Below, piece after piece: positions 52,780 to 61,250 of a DNA stretch of 64,000 nucleotides (position 1 is the first letter of the stretch; every line of letters begins with the position of its first letter). The notes below the pieces were generated by a model that saw only the letters and a list, made by a program, of their open reading frames with translations, did not search any database and was not told where the DNA came from. Source of the stretch: Guptibacillus hwajinpoensis (GTDB lineage Bacteria; Bacillota; Bacilli; Bacillales; Guptibacillaceae); NCBI RefSeq assembly GCF_020171785.1, contig NZ_JAIVAE010000002.1, positions 310,001-374,000 of the forward strand, read 5' to 3'. Position numbers and translations under genes: made by a program.

Positions 52780-54117
52780 TTGAAAAAAATCCTAATTGCA
52801 AATCGTGGGGAAATCGCGGAACGAATTATAAGAACATGCAGCAAACTTGGTCTTGAGACGGTTGCTGTTTATTCGAGTGCAGATAAGGATCTTCCATATG
52901 TTAAGCAAGCAACAGTCGCATATGAGATTGGTGACCCGCCTGCAGCAAAGTCATACCTGAATCAGGATAAAATTCTGAGGGTAGCTAGTGAAGAGAACGT
53001 GGACGCGATTCATCCTGGCTACGGATTTTTATCTGAAAATGCTGCATTTGTAAGGAAAATCAATGAACAGGGAATAACGTTTATTGGACCTAGCGCAGAT
53101 GTTGTGGAAGCGATGGGCGATAAGATTACCGCGAGAAAGACGATGCAGGAAGCTGGTGTACCGGTCGTACCAGGCAGTGGTGAAATCGTGGATGTAGCGG
53201 AGGCCATTGCATTTGCGAATGAAATTAACTACCCCATTATGTTAAAAGCCGCTGCGGGTGGTGGTGGCATTGGTATGCAGCGTTGTGAAAATGATCAGGA
53301 GCTAGAAAAAGCATTCGTATCGAGTCAAAACCGTGCAAAGGCTTATTTTGGGAACGGAGCGATGTTTGTAGAGAAATTCATTGACGATGCGCGACACATT
53401 GAAGTGCAAATTGTAGGAGACAATCATGGAAACATTGTTCACATGAATGAGCGAGATTGCTCGATTCAAAGACGAAATCAGAAGGTGCTAGAGGAAGCGC
53501 CATCACCTTTTTTGTCTAAAAGCACCCGTATCCAAATAGGAGAAGCTGCTCTACTAGCTGCTAAGCATGTCCAATATACGAATGCTGGAACAGTTGAATT
53601 TGTTATGGACAAGGATGAGAATTTTTATTTTCTAGAGATGAACACTAGATTGCAAGTGGAGCACCCCATTACAGAAGAAACCATTGGTGTCGATTTAGTT
53701 GAATGGCAAATCAACGTTGCAGAAGGAAAGGCGCTCCCTCTGAAACAGGAAGACATTCAACCTACAGGTCACAGTATTGAACTTAGGCTATATGCAGAGG
53801 ACCCAACTTCCTTTATGCCTTCACCTGGAAAGATTGAAACGCTCCATTTTCCTAAAATGGAAGGAGTCCGGATTGATTCAGGTTATGAAAGCGGCTCAAC
53901 CGTTTCCCCATTCTATGATCCGATGATTGCGAAAATCATTGTATCAGGATCAAGTCGCGAAGAAGCGATTAAACGATGTACAGATTTCTTTTCTTCATTT
54001 TCGCTAACGGGGATCAAGCATAATGGACCACTTTTTGCCCAATTACTTAAAGAAGAGAATTTTCAACAGGGGAAATATTCAACGTCTTATCTATCAAAAA
54101 TTCTTGTCAAAAAATAA
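52780..54117 (+). CDS. biotin carboxylase subunit of an acyl-CoA carboxylase
   Basis: 445 residues starting at TTG 52780 after GAGAGGGGCG. ATP-grasp biotin carboxylase: KKILIANRGEIAERIIRTCS, HPGYGFLSENA, the glycine loop KAAAGGGGIGMQ, and FLEMNTRLQVEHPITE. It carboxylates biotin on the small carrier encoded next. Related to AccC and to B. subtilis YngHA. It begins a three-gene unit that is not between ylbP and panE in B. subtilis. Confidence 0.9.
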   Translation: MKKILIANRGEIAERIIRTCSKLGLETVAVYSSADKDLPYVKQATVAYEIGDPPAAKSYLNQDKILRVASEENVDAIHPGYGFLSENAAFVRKINEQGITFIGPSADVVEAMGDKITARKTMQEAGVPVVPGSGEIVDVAEAIAFANEINYPIMLKAAAGGGGIGMQRCENDQELEKAFVSSQNRAKAYFGNGAMFVEKFIDDARHIEVQIVGDNHGNIVHMNERDCSIQRRNQKVLEEAPSPFLSKSTRIQIGEAALLAAKHVQYTNAGTVEFVMDKDENFYFLEMNTRLQVEHPITEETIGVDLVEWQINVAEGKALPLKQEDIQPTGHSIELRLYAEDPTSFMPSPGKIETLHFPKMEGVRIDSGYESGSTVSPFYDPMIAKIIVSGSSREEAIKRCTDFFSSFSLTGIKHNGPLFAQLLKEENFQQGKYSTSYLSKILVKK

Positions 54118-54141
54118 TACTACTGAAAAGGAATGATGAAC

Positions 54142-54354
54142 ATGCAAGAAATTAAAGCATCAATGGCGGGAACAGTTTTAAATGTAATGGTCGGCGAAGG
54201 AGATGCGGTTACAGCAGGAAAAGAACTCGTTATGCTTGAATCGATGAAAATGGAAATTCCAATTGAAGCTGTTGAAGAAGGAACGGTTGCAGAGGTTAAA
54301 GTAAATGTTGGTGATTTTGTGAACGAAGGCGATGTACTCGTTACGGTAAAGTAA
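54142..54354 (+). CDS. single-domain biotinyl carrier protein
   Basis: 70 residues from ATG 54142 (ATG 54133 and 54136 are possible; AAAAGGA sits just before 54133). The whole protein is a biotinyl domain; biotin lysine is K36 in ESMKMEIP. It matches the short BLAP-type carriers such as YngHB and lacks the long N-terminal region of AccB. A 10-bp palindrome CGAGCGCTCG (54369-54378) lies in the gap to the next gene. Confidence 0.9.
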   Translation: MQEIKASMAGTVLNVMVGEGDAVTAGKELVMLESMKMEIPIEAVEEGTVAEVKVNVGDFVNEGDVLVTVK

Positions 54355-54408
54355 GCGTGTGTTCTGAACGAGCGCTCGATCTAACACTAACAGAAGGAGG
54401 AGTTTTCA

Positions 54409-55941
54409 ATGAATCATCTAGAAGAGCTTTTATCGTCTAGAGCATCAGAGGTTGAGTCTGGCGGTGCTGAGAAATATCATGAGAAGTTAAAAGAATCAAA
54501 CAAACTTTTTGTGCGTGATCGTCTGAAGCTTCTGTTTGATAATGGCGATTATATGGAAGACGGAAAATTTGCAAATCACCTTGCTAAAGATTTACCAGCA
54601 GACGGTGTTGTAACAGCGATCGGTAGCGTGAATGGTGAAAAGGTATGCGTGATGGCGAATGATTCCACTGTTAAAGCTGGCTCATGGGGAGCGCGTACAG
54701 TGGAAAAAATTATTCGCATCCAAGAGACAGCGATGAACCTTAAAGTGCCTCTTTTGTATCTAGTGGATTCAGCTGGTGCGCGCATTACGGATCAGTTAGA
54801 AATGTTTCCGAACCGTCGCGGAGCCGGAAGGATTTTTCATAATCAAGTAAAAATGTCTGGGATGGTGCCGCAAGTTTGTTTGTTATTTGGTCCATCAGCG
54901 GCAGGTGGTGCTTACATACCGGCATTCTGTGACATCGTAATAATGGTTGATAAAAATGCTTCCATGTATCTCGGCTCTCCGAGGATGGCTGAAAAAGTGA
55001 TTGGTGAAAAAGTGACATTAGAACAAATGGGTGGTGCACGGATGCACTGCAGTACAAGTGGATGCGGTGATGTTCTTGCTGATAATGAAGAGCATGCAAT
55101 CGAACTTGGAAGAAGCTATCTAAGTTATTTTCCGGGGAATTTCCATAAGCAGCCGCCTCATCTAGAAGGGAAACTTCCTTCACTTGATAAATCAATCAGC
55201 GAGATTGTTCCTGAAAATCAAAATGCCCCATTCAACATGTATGATTTAATCGATGCACTTGTTGATAAAGAAAGTTTTTTTGAAATGAAAAAGCTGTTTG
55301 CGCCGGAATTAATTACAGGCTTTGCAAGAATTGATGGACGAGTTGTAGGACTCATCGCTAATCAGCCTAAAGTAAAGGGTGGGGTGCTCTTTGTAGACTC
55401 AGCGGATAAAGGGGCTAAATTTATTCAGCTTTGTGATGCGTACCATATTCCACTGATTTTTCTCGCTGATGTGCCTGGCTTTATGATCGGGACGAAAGTG
55501 GAGAGCGCTGGAATTATAAGACATGGTGCAAAACTTATTGCAGCTATGAGTTCGGCGACTGTTCCGAAAATATCGGTTGTCGTCAGAAAAGCCTATGGAG
55601 CAGGTTTATACGCTATGGCTGGGCCTGCATTTGAACCGGATTGTTGCATTGCACTTCCAACTGCCCAAATTGCTGTAATGGGCCCTGAGGCGGCTGTGAA
55701 CGCTGTGTATGCGAATAAGATCAATGCGATTGAGAATCCAAAGGAACGAATCGAATATGTAAAAGAAAAACATCAGGAGTACAAAGAGCACATTGACATT
55801 TATAAACTAGCATCAGAGTTAATTGTTGATGATATTGTGCCTGGAAGTGAACTACGTCACGTGTTAATTGAGCGGTTAAGTTATTATGAATCGAAAGAAG
55901 TGGAAGCACCATCTAAAAAACATCCGGTCTATCCGGTATAA
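54409..55941 (+). CDS. acyl-CoA carboxylase carboxyltransferase subunit (propionyl/methylcrotonyl type)
   Basis: 510 residues, ATG 54409 after AGAAGGAGGAG. Crotonase-fold carboxyltransferase carrying both N and C lobes in one chain: LYLVDSAGARITDQ, CLLFGPSAAGGAYIPAF in the N lobe, and VDSADKGAKFIQLCDAYHIPLIFLADVPGF and AYGAGLYAMAG in the C lobe. This fits propionyl-CoA or methylcrotonyl-CoA carboxylase beta subunits and B. subtilis YngE. The acyl substrate is not certain. Ends in a strong terminator. Confidence 0.9.
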   Translation: MNHLEELLSSRASEVESGGAEKYHEKLKESNKLFVRDRLKLLFDNGDYMEDGKFANHLAKDLPADGVVTAIGSVNGEKVCVMANDSTVKAGSWGARTVEKIIRIQETAMNLKVPLLYLVDSAGARITDQLEMFPNRRGAGRIFHNQVKMSGMVPQVCLLFGPSAAGGAYIPAFCDIVIMVDKNASMYLGSPRMAEKVIGEKVTLEQMGGARMHCSTSGCGDVLADNEEHAIELGRSYLSYFPGNFHKQPPHLEGKLPSLDKSISEIVPENQNAPFNMYDLIDALVDKESFFEMKKLFAPELITGFARIDGRVVGLIANQPKVKGGVLFVDSADKGAKFIQLCDAYHIPLIFLADVPGFMIGTKVESAGIIRHGAKLIAAMSSATVPKISVVVRKAYGAGLYAMAGPAFEPDCCIALPTAQIAVMGPEAAVNAVYANKINAIENPKERIEYVKEKHQEYKEHIDIYKLASELIVDDIVPGSELRHVLIERLSYYESKEVEAPSKKHPVYPV

Positions 55942-55948
55942 TATGCTG

Positions 55949-55984
55949 AAAATCCCTTAACTTAACTGTTAAGGGATTTTTTTC
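55949..55984 (+). terminator. intrinsic terminator of the acyl-CoA carboxylase operon
   Basis: 13-bp stem AAAATCCCTTAAC/GTTAAGGGATTTT with 6-base loop, then T7. Confidence 0.93.
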
Positions 55985-56045
55985 TCATCAACATGATGAA
56001 CCTGTGCTAAACTTTAAAATATAGACTCACGATAAGGTGGGGGAG

Positions 56046-56930
56046 ATGTTGAACGTAACGATCATTGGAGCGGGGTCAATTGGATTACTAGTGGCTGCGA
56101 AGCTTGCGATGAATGGCCAAGTCGTGACAGTTGTATGCCGTCGCAAACATCAGGCTGATCAGCTCCGCAAAGGCATTAACTACATAAATAGACGCAAGAC
56201 TCGGTGCGTCAAAGTTCAGGCAACGCATCAGCTGTCGTCAAAAAAAACGGATTTACTCATTGTGGCAGTCAAGTCAAATCAGGTTCCGTCTGTGCTGTCG
56301 TTGATTCAAGAAGTGTATCACGATTCGAATATGCCGGATATCCTTTTTATTCAAAATGGGATGGGGCATCTTTCCTATATCGAGTTGTTGCATCATAATG
56401 TTCTTGTCGGGGTAGTCGAACATGGTGCGTTGAAGATCGATGAAAGAACAGTTGAACATACTGGTGATGGAGTCATTAGGATAAGCACTTATTCAGGAGT
56501 TCCCAATGTACTAACTGCGCTTTCTAGCGAAGATTTTCCTGTTTATTACGAACCTGACTGGTACGAGATGCTTGCGAAGAAATTAGTTACAAATTGCGCG
56601 ATTAATCCACTAAGTAGTCTATATGGTGTTTTAAATGGAGAGCTTTTGCAAAATGCAAGGTTTTATAGTCTGATGAGAGAATTAGTAAAAGAAGCTTGTG
56701 AAGTTCTCGAGTTAGAATTTGAACGGTCATGGAATGATGTGCAGCTCGTATGCAGAAAGACGAGCGCGAATACGTCTTCGATGCTCGCAGATCTACAAGC
56801 TGGAAGATTAACTGAAATCGATGCAATCACAGGATACGTACTAAAAGAAGCGGAGGCACGGGGGAAATATGTTCCTTTTTCGAGGTTTGTCTTTGATAGC
56901 GTGAAGGGTCTTGAGATGGTAACGAGATAG
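56046..56930 (+). CDS. panE: 2-dehydropantoate 2-reductase (ketopantoate reductase)
   Basis: 294 residues from ATG 56046 (TTG 56049 and GTG 56037 are alternatives; AAGGTGGGG is upstream). NADPH Rossmann motif VTIIGAGSIGLLVAAKLA, followed by VVEHGALKID, and the C-terminal substrate domain with LAKKLVTNCAINPLSSLYGVLNGELL carrying the catalytic lysine. It reduces ketopantoate to pantoate for CoA synthesis. Equivalent to B. subtilis ylbQ. Probably co-transcribed with the following gene. Confidence 0.92.
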   Translation: MLNVTIIGAGSIGLLVAAKLAMNGQVVTVVCRRKHQADQLRKGINYINRRKTRCVKVQATHQLSSKKTDLLIVAVKSNQVPSVLSLIQEVYHDSNMPDILFIQNGMGHLSYIELLHHNVLVGVVEHGALKIDERTVEHTGDGVIRISTYSGVPNVLTALSSEDFPVYYEPDWYEMLAKKLVTNCAINPLSSLYGVLNGELLQNARFYSLMRELVKEACEVLELEFERSWNDVQLVCRKTSANTSSMLADLQAGRLTEIDAITGYVLKEAEARGKYVPFSRFVFDSVKGLEMVTR

Positions 56931-56948
56931 AGAAGGGAGTCTCATGAA

Positions 56949-57332
56949 ATGGAAAACCTCTTATCATGGATTGTAGCAACGGCTGTGACAGCCCCACTGC
57001 TCGCATGGTACCTGGTCTATATTATTACGGTGAAAATGACACGAAAGAAAAAATTCTCTTTTCGTCTTGCAGTAGACCTTTCTACAATCTTTTTTATTTT
57101 AAGCGTGCATTTTATTCTAATCGAATTAGTTGGAAAGTCTTTTCTATGGGTTATTTTATTAATGATTATTGGAGCTGCAGGAGCCTTTACAATTCTGCAT
57201 TGGAAAACGAAAGATGACATTCACATTCATAAAGTGATAAAAGGCGCGTGGCGATTTAATTTTCTATTGTTCTCGACAGGGTATGTCGTTCTTTTGCTTA
57301 TTGGGTTAGTTCACCGAATTATTTCGGTCTAA
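56949..57332 (+). CDS. DUF3397-like membrane protein
   Basis: 127 residues, ATG 56949, with GAAGGGAG upstream. Four hydrophobic helices (about 5-27, 43-62, 66-84, 104-124) separated by basic loops (TRKKKFSF, KTKDDIHIHK). The pattern fits DUF3397 membrane proteins, which often lie near panE/bshC in Bacillus; this is from memory. Function unknown. Confidence 0.72.
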   Translation: MENLLSWIVATAVTAPLLAWYLVYIITVKMTRKKKFSFRLAVDLSTIFFILSVHFILIELVGKSFLWVILLMIIGAAGAFTILHWKTKDDIHIHKVIKGAWRFNFLLFSTGYVVLLLIGLVHRIISV

Positions 57333-57348
57333 CTCATAAGCTTTTTTT

Positions 57349-57377
57349 TTGGTAGCAATGAGGAAGTTTGATATACT
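57349..57377 (+). promoter_or_regulatory. sigma-A-type promoter of bshC
   Basis: -35 TTGGTA (57349-57354), 17-bp spacer, -10 TATACT (57372-57377). Confidence 0.65.
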
Positions 57378-57434
57378 AACAAAGGATTAAATAGGCGGAT
57401 TTCAGTAACGGTGTCAAGAAAGGAAGAAATATTA

Positions 57435-59057
57435 ATGAGACTCAGAGAAACATTCCTTCCAGGATCAAATGTTATTGCGACAGATTATATCGCTGAGAAA
57501 ACAACGCTCTCAGCTTTCTTTGACTATACATATCAGCGTGATTCCTCGTATGGAGAGCGATACAAAGAGTTAATGGAACGTCATCAAGATCGTGCGAATT
57601 TAACGGAACACTTGATGGCGTTTAATGAAAAATTTGAAGCCGAAGGACCTGCGCTCAGAAATATCGAGCGTTTACAACAACCAGAATCGGTCACAGTTGT
57701 TGCCGGACAACAGGCGGGTGTGTTAACTGGTCCTCTTTATACAATCAATAAAGCGATATCGGTCATTAAATTAGCAGAAGAGAAAGAGCGAAAGCTTGGG
57801 GTACCTGTTATACCTATTTTTTGGGTAGCGGGGGAAGATCATGATTATCATGAAGTGAATCATATTTATTTGTATGATGAAGGGCGCGAGCGTAAAGAGG
57901 CAGTGCCTCAAAAACAAATGACCAAGCAGGCATTATCCGATATATCGCTTGATCATAACGCGATGAACACTTGGACGCGTGACATGCTCAAACGATTTGG
58001 GGAAACTTCTTATACGAAAGAGATACAAGCGTTTCTTGAAGGAGTAACAGAGAAGTCAACTACTTACGTGGATCATTTTTGTTACATCATGACAAAGCTT
58101 TTTTCAAAGCATGGACTTGTGCTCGTAGATTCAGGTAACAAAGATTTTCGCCAGCTTCAGACGGACGCGTTTAAACAGATGATTCATCAAAACGAAACAA
58201 TCAATGAAGGGGTTTTAACCCAAGCGGCTCATCTTCGTGAGGAAAATTATCCAATTGGTGTTGACCTTGATGACCAACAAGCAAATTTATTCGTAAAGGT
58301 AAATGGTGAGCGAATTTTACTAGAACGACTAAACGGAAGATTTGAGGGGAAAACAGCTTCCGTTTCATTCTCGAAAGAAGAACTGCTTGATTTAGCGGAA
58401 CGTCAACCGGAAGAATTAAGTAACAATGTTGTGACGCGACCGATCATGCAGGATTTAATGTTTCCTGTGCTAGGATTTGTGGCTGGGCCGGGTGAACTTG
58501 CCTATTGGGCTCTGCTGAAGCCTGCTTTTCATTCTTTTGGAATAAAAATGCCTGTAATCGTGCCACGGCTTACATTTACGTTTGTGGAGCGACATATTCA
58601 AAAGTATGTCGCTGACCTCTCCTTAACCGATGATGAAATACTAAAGTCAGGGATCGAGCACTTAAAAGAAACCTATATGCGCCAGTTAGATGATGTAGGG
58701 ATTGGGACGACATTTAACGATGCTAAGGTAAAAGTGGAGGAAATTCATCAAAATCTTCGTGATTTGACAGAATCCGTTGATCACGGACTTGGTCGCTTTG
58801 CGGAAAAGAATGGCCGGTTCCTTCAAAGACAGCTTGATCTTCTTCAACAAAAACTTTATCAGTCACTCGAGTACCAGCATGAAAATACGTTGGCTAAATT
58901 CGATGAGGTGGGATTTGCATTAAAACCAAACGGCGCTCCGCAAGAGCGAAAGTGGAATGTTGTCTATTATTTAAATTGGCATGGTTTGGATTTTGTGGAT
59001 CAAATGATGGATCTGGAGCTTCCCTTTAATGATCAGCATAAGGTGATTTATCTTTAG
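57435..59057 (+). CDS. bshC: putative cysteine ligase BshC, bacillithiol synthesis
   Basis: 540 residues from ATG 57435 with AAAGGAAG upstream; the GTG at 57411 lacks a site, and B. subtilis BshC is 539. Nucleotide-binding-like core: VTVVAGQQAGVLTGPLYTI, VPVIPIFWVAGEDHDYHEV (HxGH-like), FPVLGFVAGPGELAYWALL, then a long coiled coil (about 400-485). It adds cysteine to glucosaminyl-malate, the last step of bacillithiol synthesis. Equivalent to yllA, upstream of mraZ as usual. Confidence 0.94.
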   Translation: MRLRETFLPGSNVIATDYIAEKTTLSAFFDYTYQRDSSYGERYKELMERHQDRANLTEHLMAFNEKFEAEGPALRNIERLQQPESVTVVAGQQAGVLTGPLYTINKAISVIKLAEEKERKLGVPVIPIFWVAGEDHDYHEVNHIYLYDEGRERKEAVPQKQMTKQALSDISLDHNAMNTWTRDMLKRFGETSYTKEIQAFLEGVTEKSTTYVDHFCYIMTKLFSKHGLVLVDSGNKDFRQLQTDAFKQMIHQNETINEGVLTQAAHLREENYPIGVDLDDQQANLFVKVNGERILLERLNGRFEGKTASVSFSKEELLDLAERQPEELSNNVVTRPIMQDLMFPVLGFVAGPGELAYWALLKPAFHSFGIKMPVIVPRLTFTFVERHIQKYVADLSLTDDEILKSGIEHLKETYMRQLDDVGIGTTFNDAKVKVEEIHQNLRDLTESVDHGLGRFAEKNGRFLQRQLDLLQQKLYQSLEYQHENTLAKFDEVGFALKPNGAPQERKWNVVYYLNWHGLDFVDQMMDLELPFNDQHKVIYL

Positions 59058-59106
59058 AGATTAGAAGGGAGAGAAGCGGTTATTTCGATTCCTAACTATA
59101 TAGTTG

Positions 59107-59139
59107 AAAAGCTGCCGGAGGATTCTGGCAGCTTTTTTT
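59107..59139 (+). terminator. intrinsic terminator of bshC
   Basis: 10-bp stem AAAAGCTGCC/GGCAGCTTTT (59107-59116 with 59128-59137), T7. Confidence 0.9.
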
Positions 59140-59140
59140 A

Positions 59141-59240
59141 GTTTGGCCAATATATTTGAGATTTGGCCAATAAAAATGGGATTTAGCTAATATAATTCGA
59201 ATTTAGCCAATATCCTCGGAATTTGGCCAATATAACGCTA
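59141..59240. repeat. five tandem 20-bp repeats
   Basis: Exactly five adjoining 20-bp units (59141, 59161, 59181, 59201, 59221) share RTTTRGCYAATA at their start; the remaining 8 bases vary but tend to TA-A-TNGGA. No spacer. The core contains GGCCAAT-like sequence. They lie in a 371-bp gap between bshC and mraZ, together with a palindromic GGGTG/CACCC element near 59272-59286, and may bind a protein or be a slipped-strand repeat. Confidence 0.9.
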
Positions 59241-59312
59241 TAGGGCATTGTTTCATTCGACAAATAGCGGGGGGTGACAGGCACCCGCGGAGAAAACCAA
59301 ATATTTTTAAAG

Positions 59313-59340
59313 AAAAATCCTGCTGAACAGCAGGATTTTT
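59313..59340. terminator. second terminator-like hairpin before mraZ
   Basis: 13-bp perfect stem AAAAATCCTGCTG/CAGCAGGATTTTT with an AA loop. No gene lies between it and the bshC terminator, so it either backs that up or ends an unrecognised transcript across the 20-bp repeats. Confidence 0.75.
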
Positions 59341-59365
59341 GTGTTGTGGTACGAATTAATTTTTT

Positions 59366-59390
59366 AGTGGTGAAAAGTGGGGAGTTGTGG
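59366..59390 (+). promoter_or_regulatory. candidate MraZ boxes
   Basis: GTGG at 59367, 59377 and 59387 repeats with an exact 10-bp period; two more GTGG motifs (59408 and 59417) precede the mraZ start. MraZ autoregulators bind short TGGG/GTGG-type direct repeats with 10-bp spacing in front of the dcw cluster. No clear -35/-10 was found alongside. Confidence 0.6.
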
Positions 59391-59428
59391 TAACTTAGAG
59401 GTAGAAAGTGGGAGAGGTGGATGGAGCC

Positions 59429-59860
59429 ATGTTTATGGGGGAATATCAACATACTGTTGATGAAAAAGGCAGAATGATTATTCCCGCTAAGTTCCGTGAA
59501 GAACTTGGAGATAGCTTCGTCCTCACCCGCGGGTTAGATAAATGTATCTTCGGCTACCCAATGACCGAATGGGAAGTTCTTGAAGAGAAAATGAAATCAC
59601 TCCCTTTTACAAAGAAAGATGCTCGTGCTTTTACCCGATTCTTTTTCTCAGGTGCAACTGAATGCCAACTGGATAAACAGGGCAGGGTAAATATTGCCGG
59701 AACATTACGCCAGTATGCAGGGCTTGAGAAAGAATGCGTTGTAATTGGTGTTTCAAATCGATTAGAAATTTGGGACAAAGCGGTCTGGGAAGAGTATTTC
59801 AATGCATCAGAAGATTCTTTCTCTGAAATCGCGGAAAGTATGATGGATTTCGATTTGTAG
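59429..59860 (+). CDS. mraZ: transcriptional regulator MraZ
   Basis: 143 residues from ATG 59429 ([19 protein letters not shown]), as in B. subtilis; the frame to GTG 59408 overlaps the ribosome-binding site GGAGAGGTGG. Two AbrB-like half domains, each with a D-x-KGR motif ([14 protein letters not shown] and [14 protein letters not shown]). A ring-forming DNA-binding protein that represses the dcw operon. First gene of the cluster. Confidence 0.96.
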   Translation: MFMGEYQHTVDEKGRMIIPAKFREELGDSFVLTRGLDKCIFGYPMTEWEVLEEKMKSLPFTKKDARAFTRFFFSGATECQLDKQGRVNIAGTLRQYAGLEKECVVIGVSNRLEIWDKAVWEEYFNASEDSFSEIAESMMDFDL

Positions 59861-59894
59861 AAGGTTAATATGGAATGAAGGTTAAGGTGTCGCT

Positions 59895-60824
59895 ATGTTT
59901 GAACACATTACAGTATTAAAAGAAGAAGCAGTAAATGCACTAAATATTAAAGAAGATGGTATTTATGTAGACTGTACGCTTGGTGGCGGCGGTCATTCAA
60001 AAGCTATCCTGGATAAGCTTACCACAGGACACCTCTATGCTTTTGATCAGGATCAGTGGGCAATCGATAATGCCAAAACAACACTTGCAGGGTATGAAGA
60101 AAAGCTCACGGTTATCGAACGAAACTTTAGTTTTATTAAAGAAGCGTTAGCTGACCTCGGTGTTGAAGGCGTTGATGGGATTTTATTTGACCTCGGTGTT
60201 TCCTCTCCGCAGCTTGATAAAGGTGAGCGGGGGTTTAGTTATCAGCATGATGCACAGCTGGATATGAGGATGGATCAATCTTCCAGTTTATCAGCGTACG
60301 AAGTGGTGAATGAGTGGGAGTATGAACGTCTCGTCTCGATTTTTTTCAAATTTGGTGAAGAAAAGTTTTCAAAACAAATCGCTCGCAAAATTGAAAAAGC
60401 AAGGGACTTAAAACCGATTGAAACCACATTTGAACTCGTTGATCTCATTAAAGATGCTATTCCTGCACCTGCGAGAAGGAAAGGGGGACATCCCGCTAAA
60501 AGAATTTTTCAAGCGATTCGTATAGCGGTAAATGATGAGCTGAAAGTATTTGAACAGGCTCTAATTGACGGAATGTCCATTTTAAACCCAGGCGGACGGA
60601 TGAGTGTCATCACATTCCATTCTCTTGAAGATCGGATTTGCAAAACAACGATGAAAGAAGCAGCTTCGGGGCCAGAACTTCCACCGGGAATGCCGATTAT
60701 CCCAGATGCATACCAGCCTGATATGAAGCTAGTAACAAGAAAGCCAATTCTACCATCTGAAGAAGAGCAGGAAGCAAACAGACGTGCACGATCAGCGAAG
60801 CTTCGTGTGGCAGAGAAAATGTAA
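59895..60824 (+). CDS. rsmH: 16S rRNA (cytosine-1402-N4)-methyltransferase RsmH
   Basis: 309 residues, ATG 59895 after TTAAGGTGTC. SAM-dependent methyltransferase: [55 protein letters not shown], and [22 protein letters not shown], all hallmark MraW segments. It methylates C1402 of 16S rRNA at N4. Second dcw gene, 34 bases after mraZ; ftsL follows 34 bases downstream. Confidence 0.96.
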   Translation: MFEHITVLKEEAVNALNIKEDGIYVDCTLGGGGHSKAILDKLTTGHLYAFDQDQWAIDNAKTTLAGYEEKLTVIERNFSFIKEALADLGVEGVDGILFDLGVSSPQLDKGERGFSYQHDAQLDMRMDQSSSLSAYEVVNEWEYERLVSIFFKFGEEKFSKQIARKIEKARDLKPIETTFELVDLIKDAIPAPARRKGGHPAKRIFQAIRIAVNDELKVFEQALIDGMSILNPGGRMSVITFHSLEDRICKTTMKEAASGPELPPGMPIIPDAYQPDMKLVTRKPILPSEEEQEANRRARSAKLRVAEKM

Positions 60825-60858
60825 AGATAAAAATAAAAAAGAAGGTGCAAGGGGGAAA

Positions 60859-61230
60859 ATGATGAGTAACCTGGCGTATAAGTATCAGCAGCAGCATCAA
60901 ACGCAAAAACAAGTTGAAACAAAAAAGCAAGCGGTTTATGTAGAACGTGGACGTATTACAAAAGGAGAGAAAATGCTCTGGATGATGCTTGTACTTACTT
61001 TTGTGGCCGCGTCAATCTTTATGGTTTCAAATTATGCTACGATTTATAATTTGAATACGGGTCTGCAGCAAGCAGAAGCAGATCAACGTGCTCAAGTGAA
61101 ACAGAACGAAGAGCTTCAAGTGAAAGTAACTGAGCTAAGTGCACCCGGTCGAATTGTGAACATTGCCGAAGAAAAATTAGGCATGCAACTAAATGATCAA
61201 AACGTAGAAGTGATCAACAAGGGATCATAA
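60859..61230 (+). CDS. ftsL: cell division protein FtsL
   Basis: 123 residues from ATG 60859 after AAGGGGG; the longer frame lies in rsmH. A basic cytoplasmic N terminus (YKYQQQHQTQKQVETKK), one transmembrane helix (about 43-62, MLWMMLVLTFVAASIFMV), and a leucine-zipper-like coiled coil outside. It forms a complex with DivIC and DivIB and is unstable in B. subtilis. Sits between rsmH and pbpB, as expected. Confidence 0.92.
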   Translation: MMSNLAYKYQQQHQTQKQVETKKQAVYVERGRITKGEKMLWMMLVLTFVAASIFMVSNYATIYNLNTGLQQAEADQRAQVKQNEELQVKVTELSAPGRIVNIAEEKLGMQLNDQNVEVINKGS

Positions 61231-61250
61231 TTTCGGAGGTTTGCACTGTC

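Noticed and set aside
54369-54378. CGAGCGCTCG palindrome as an operator
   Set aside because: It lies between two genes of one operon, is only 10 bp, and matches no consensus I know.
59141-59240. CRISPR array
   Set aside because: The 20-bp units are directly adjoining with no spacers and there are no cas genes.
59270-59290. GGGTG/CACCC palindrome as a promoter or operator
   Set aside because: Only 5-bp arms; it resembles short dispersed motifs common in Bacillaceae, and no function can be argued from one copy.
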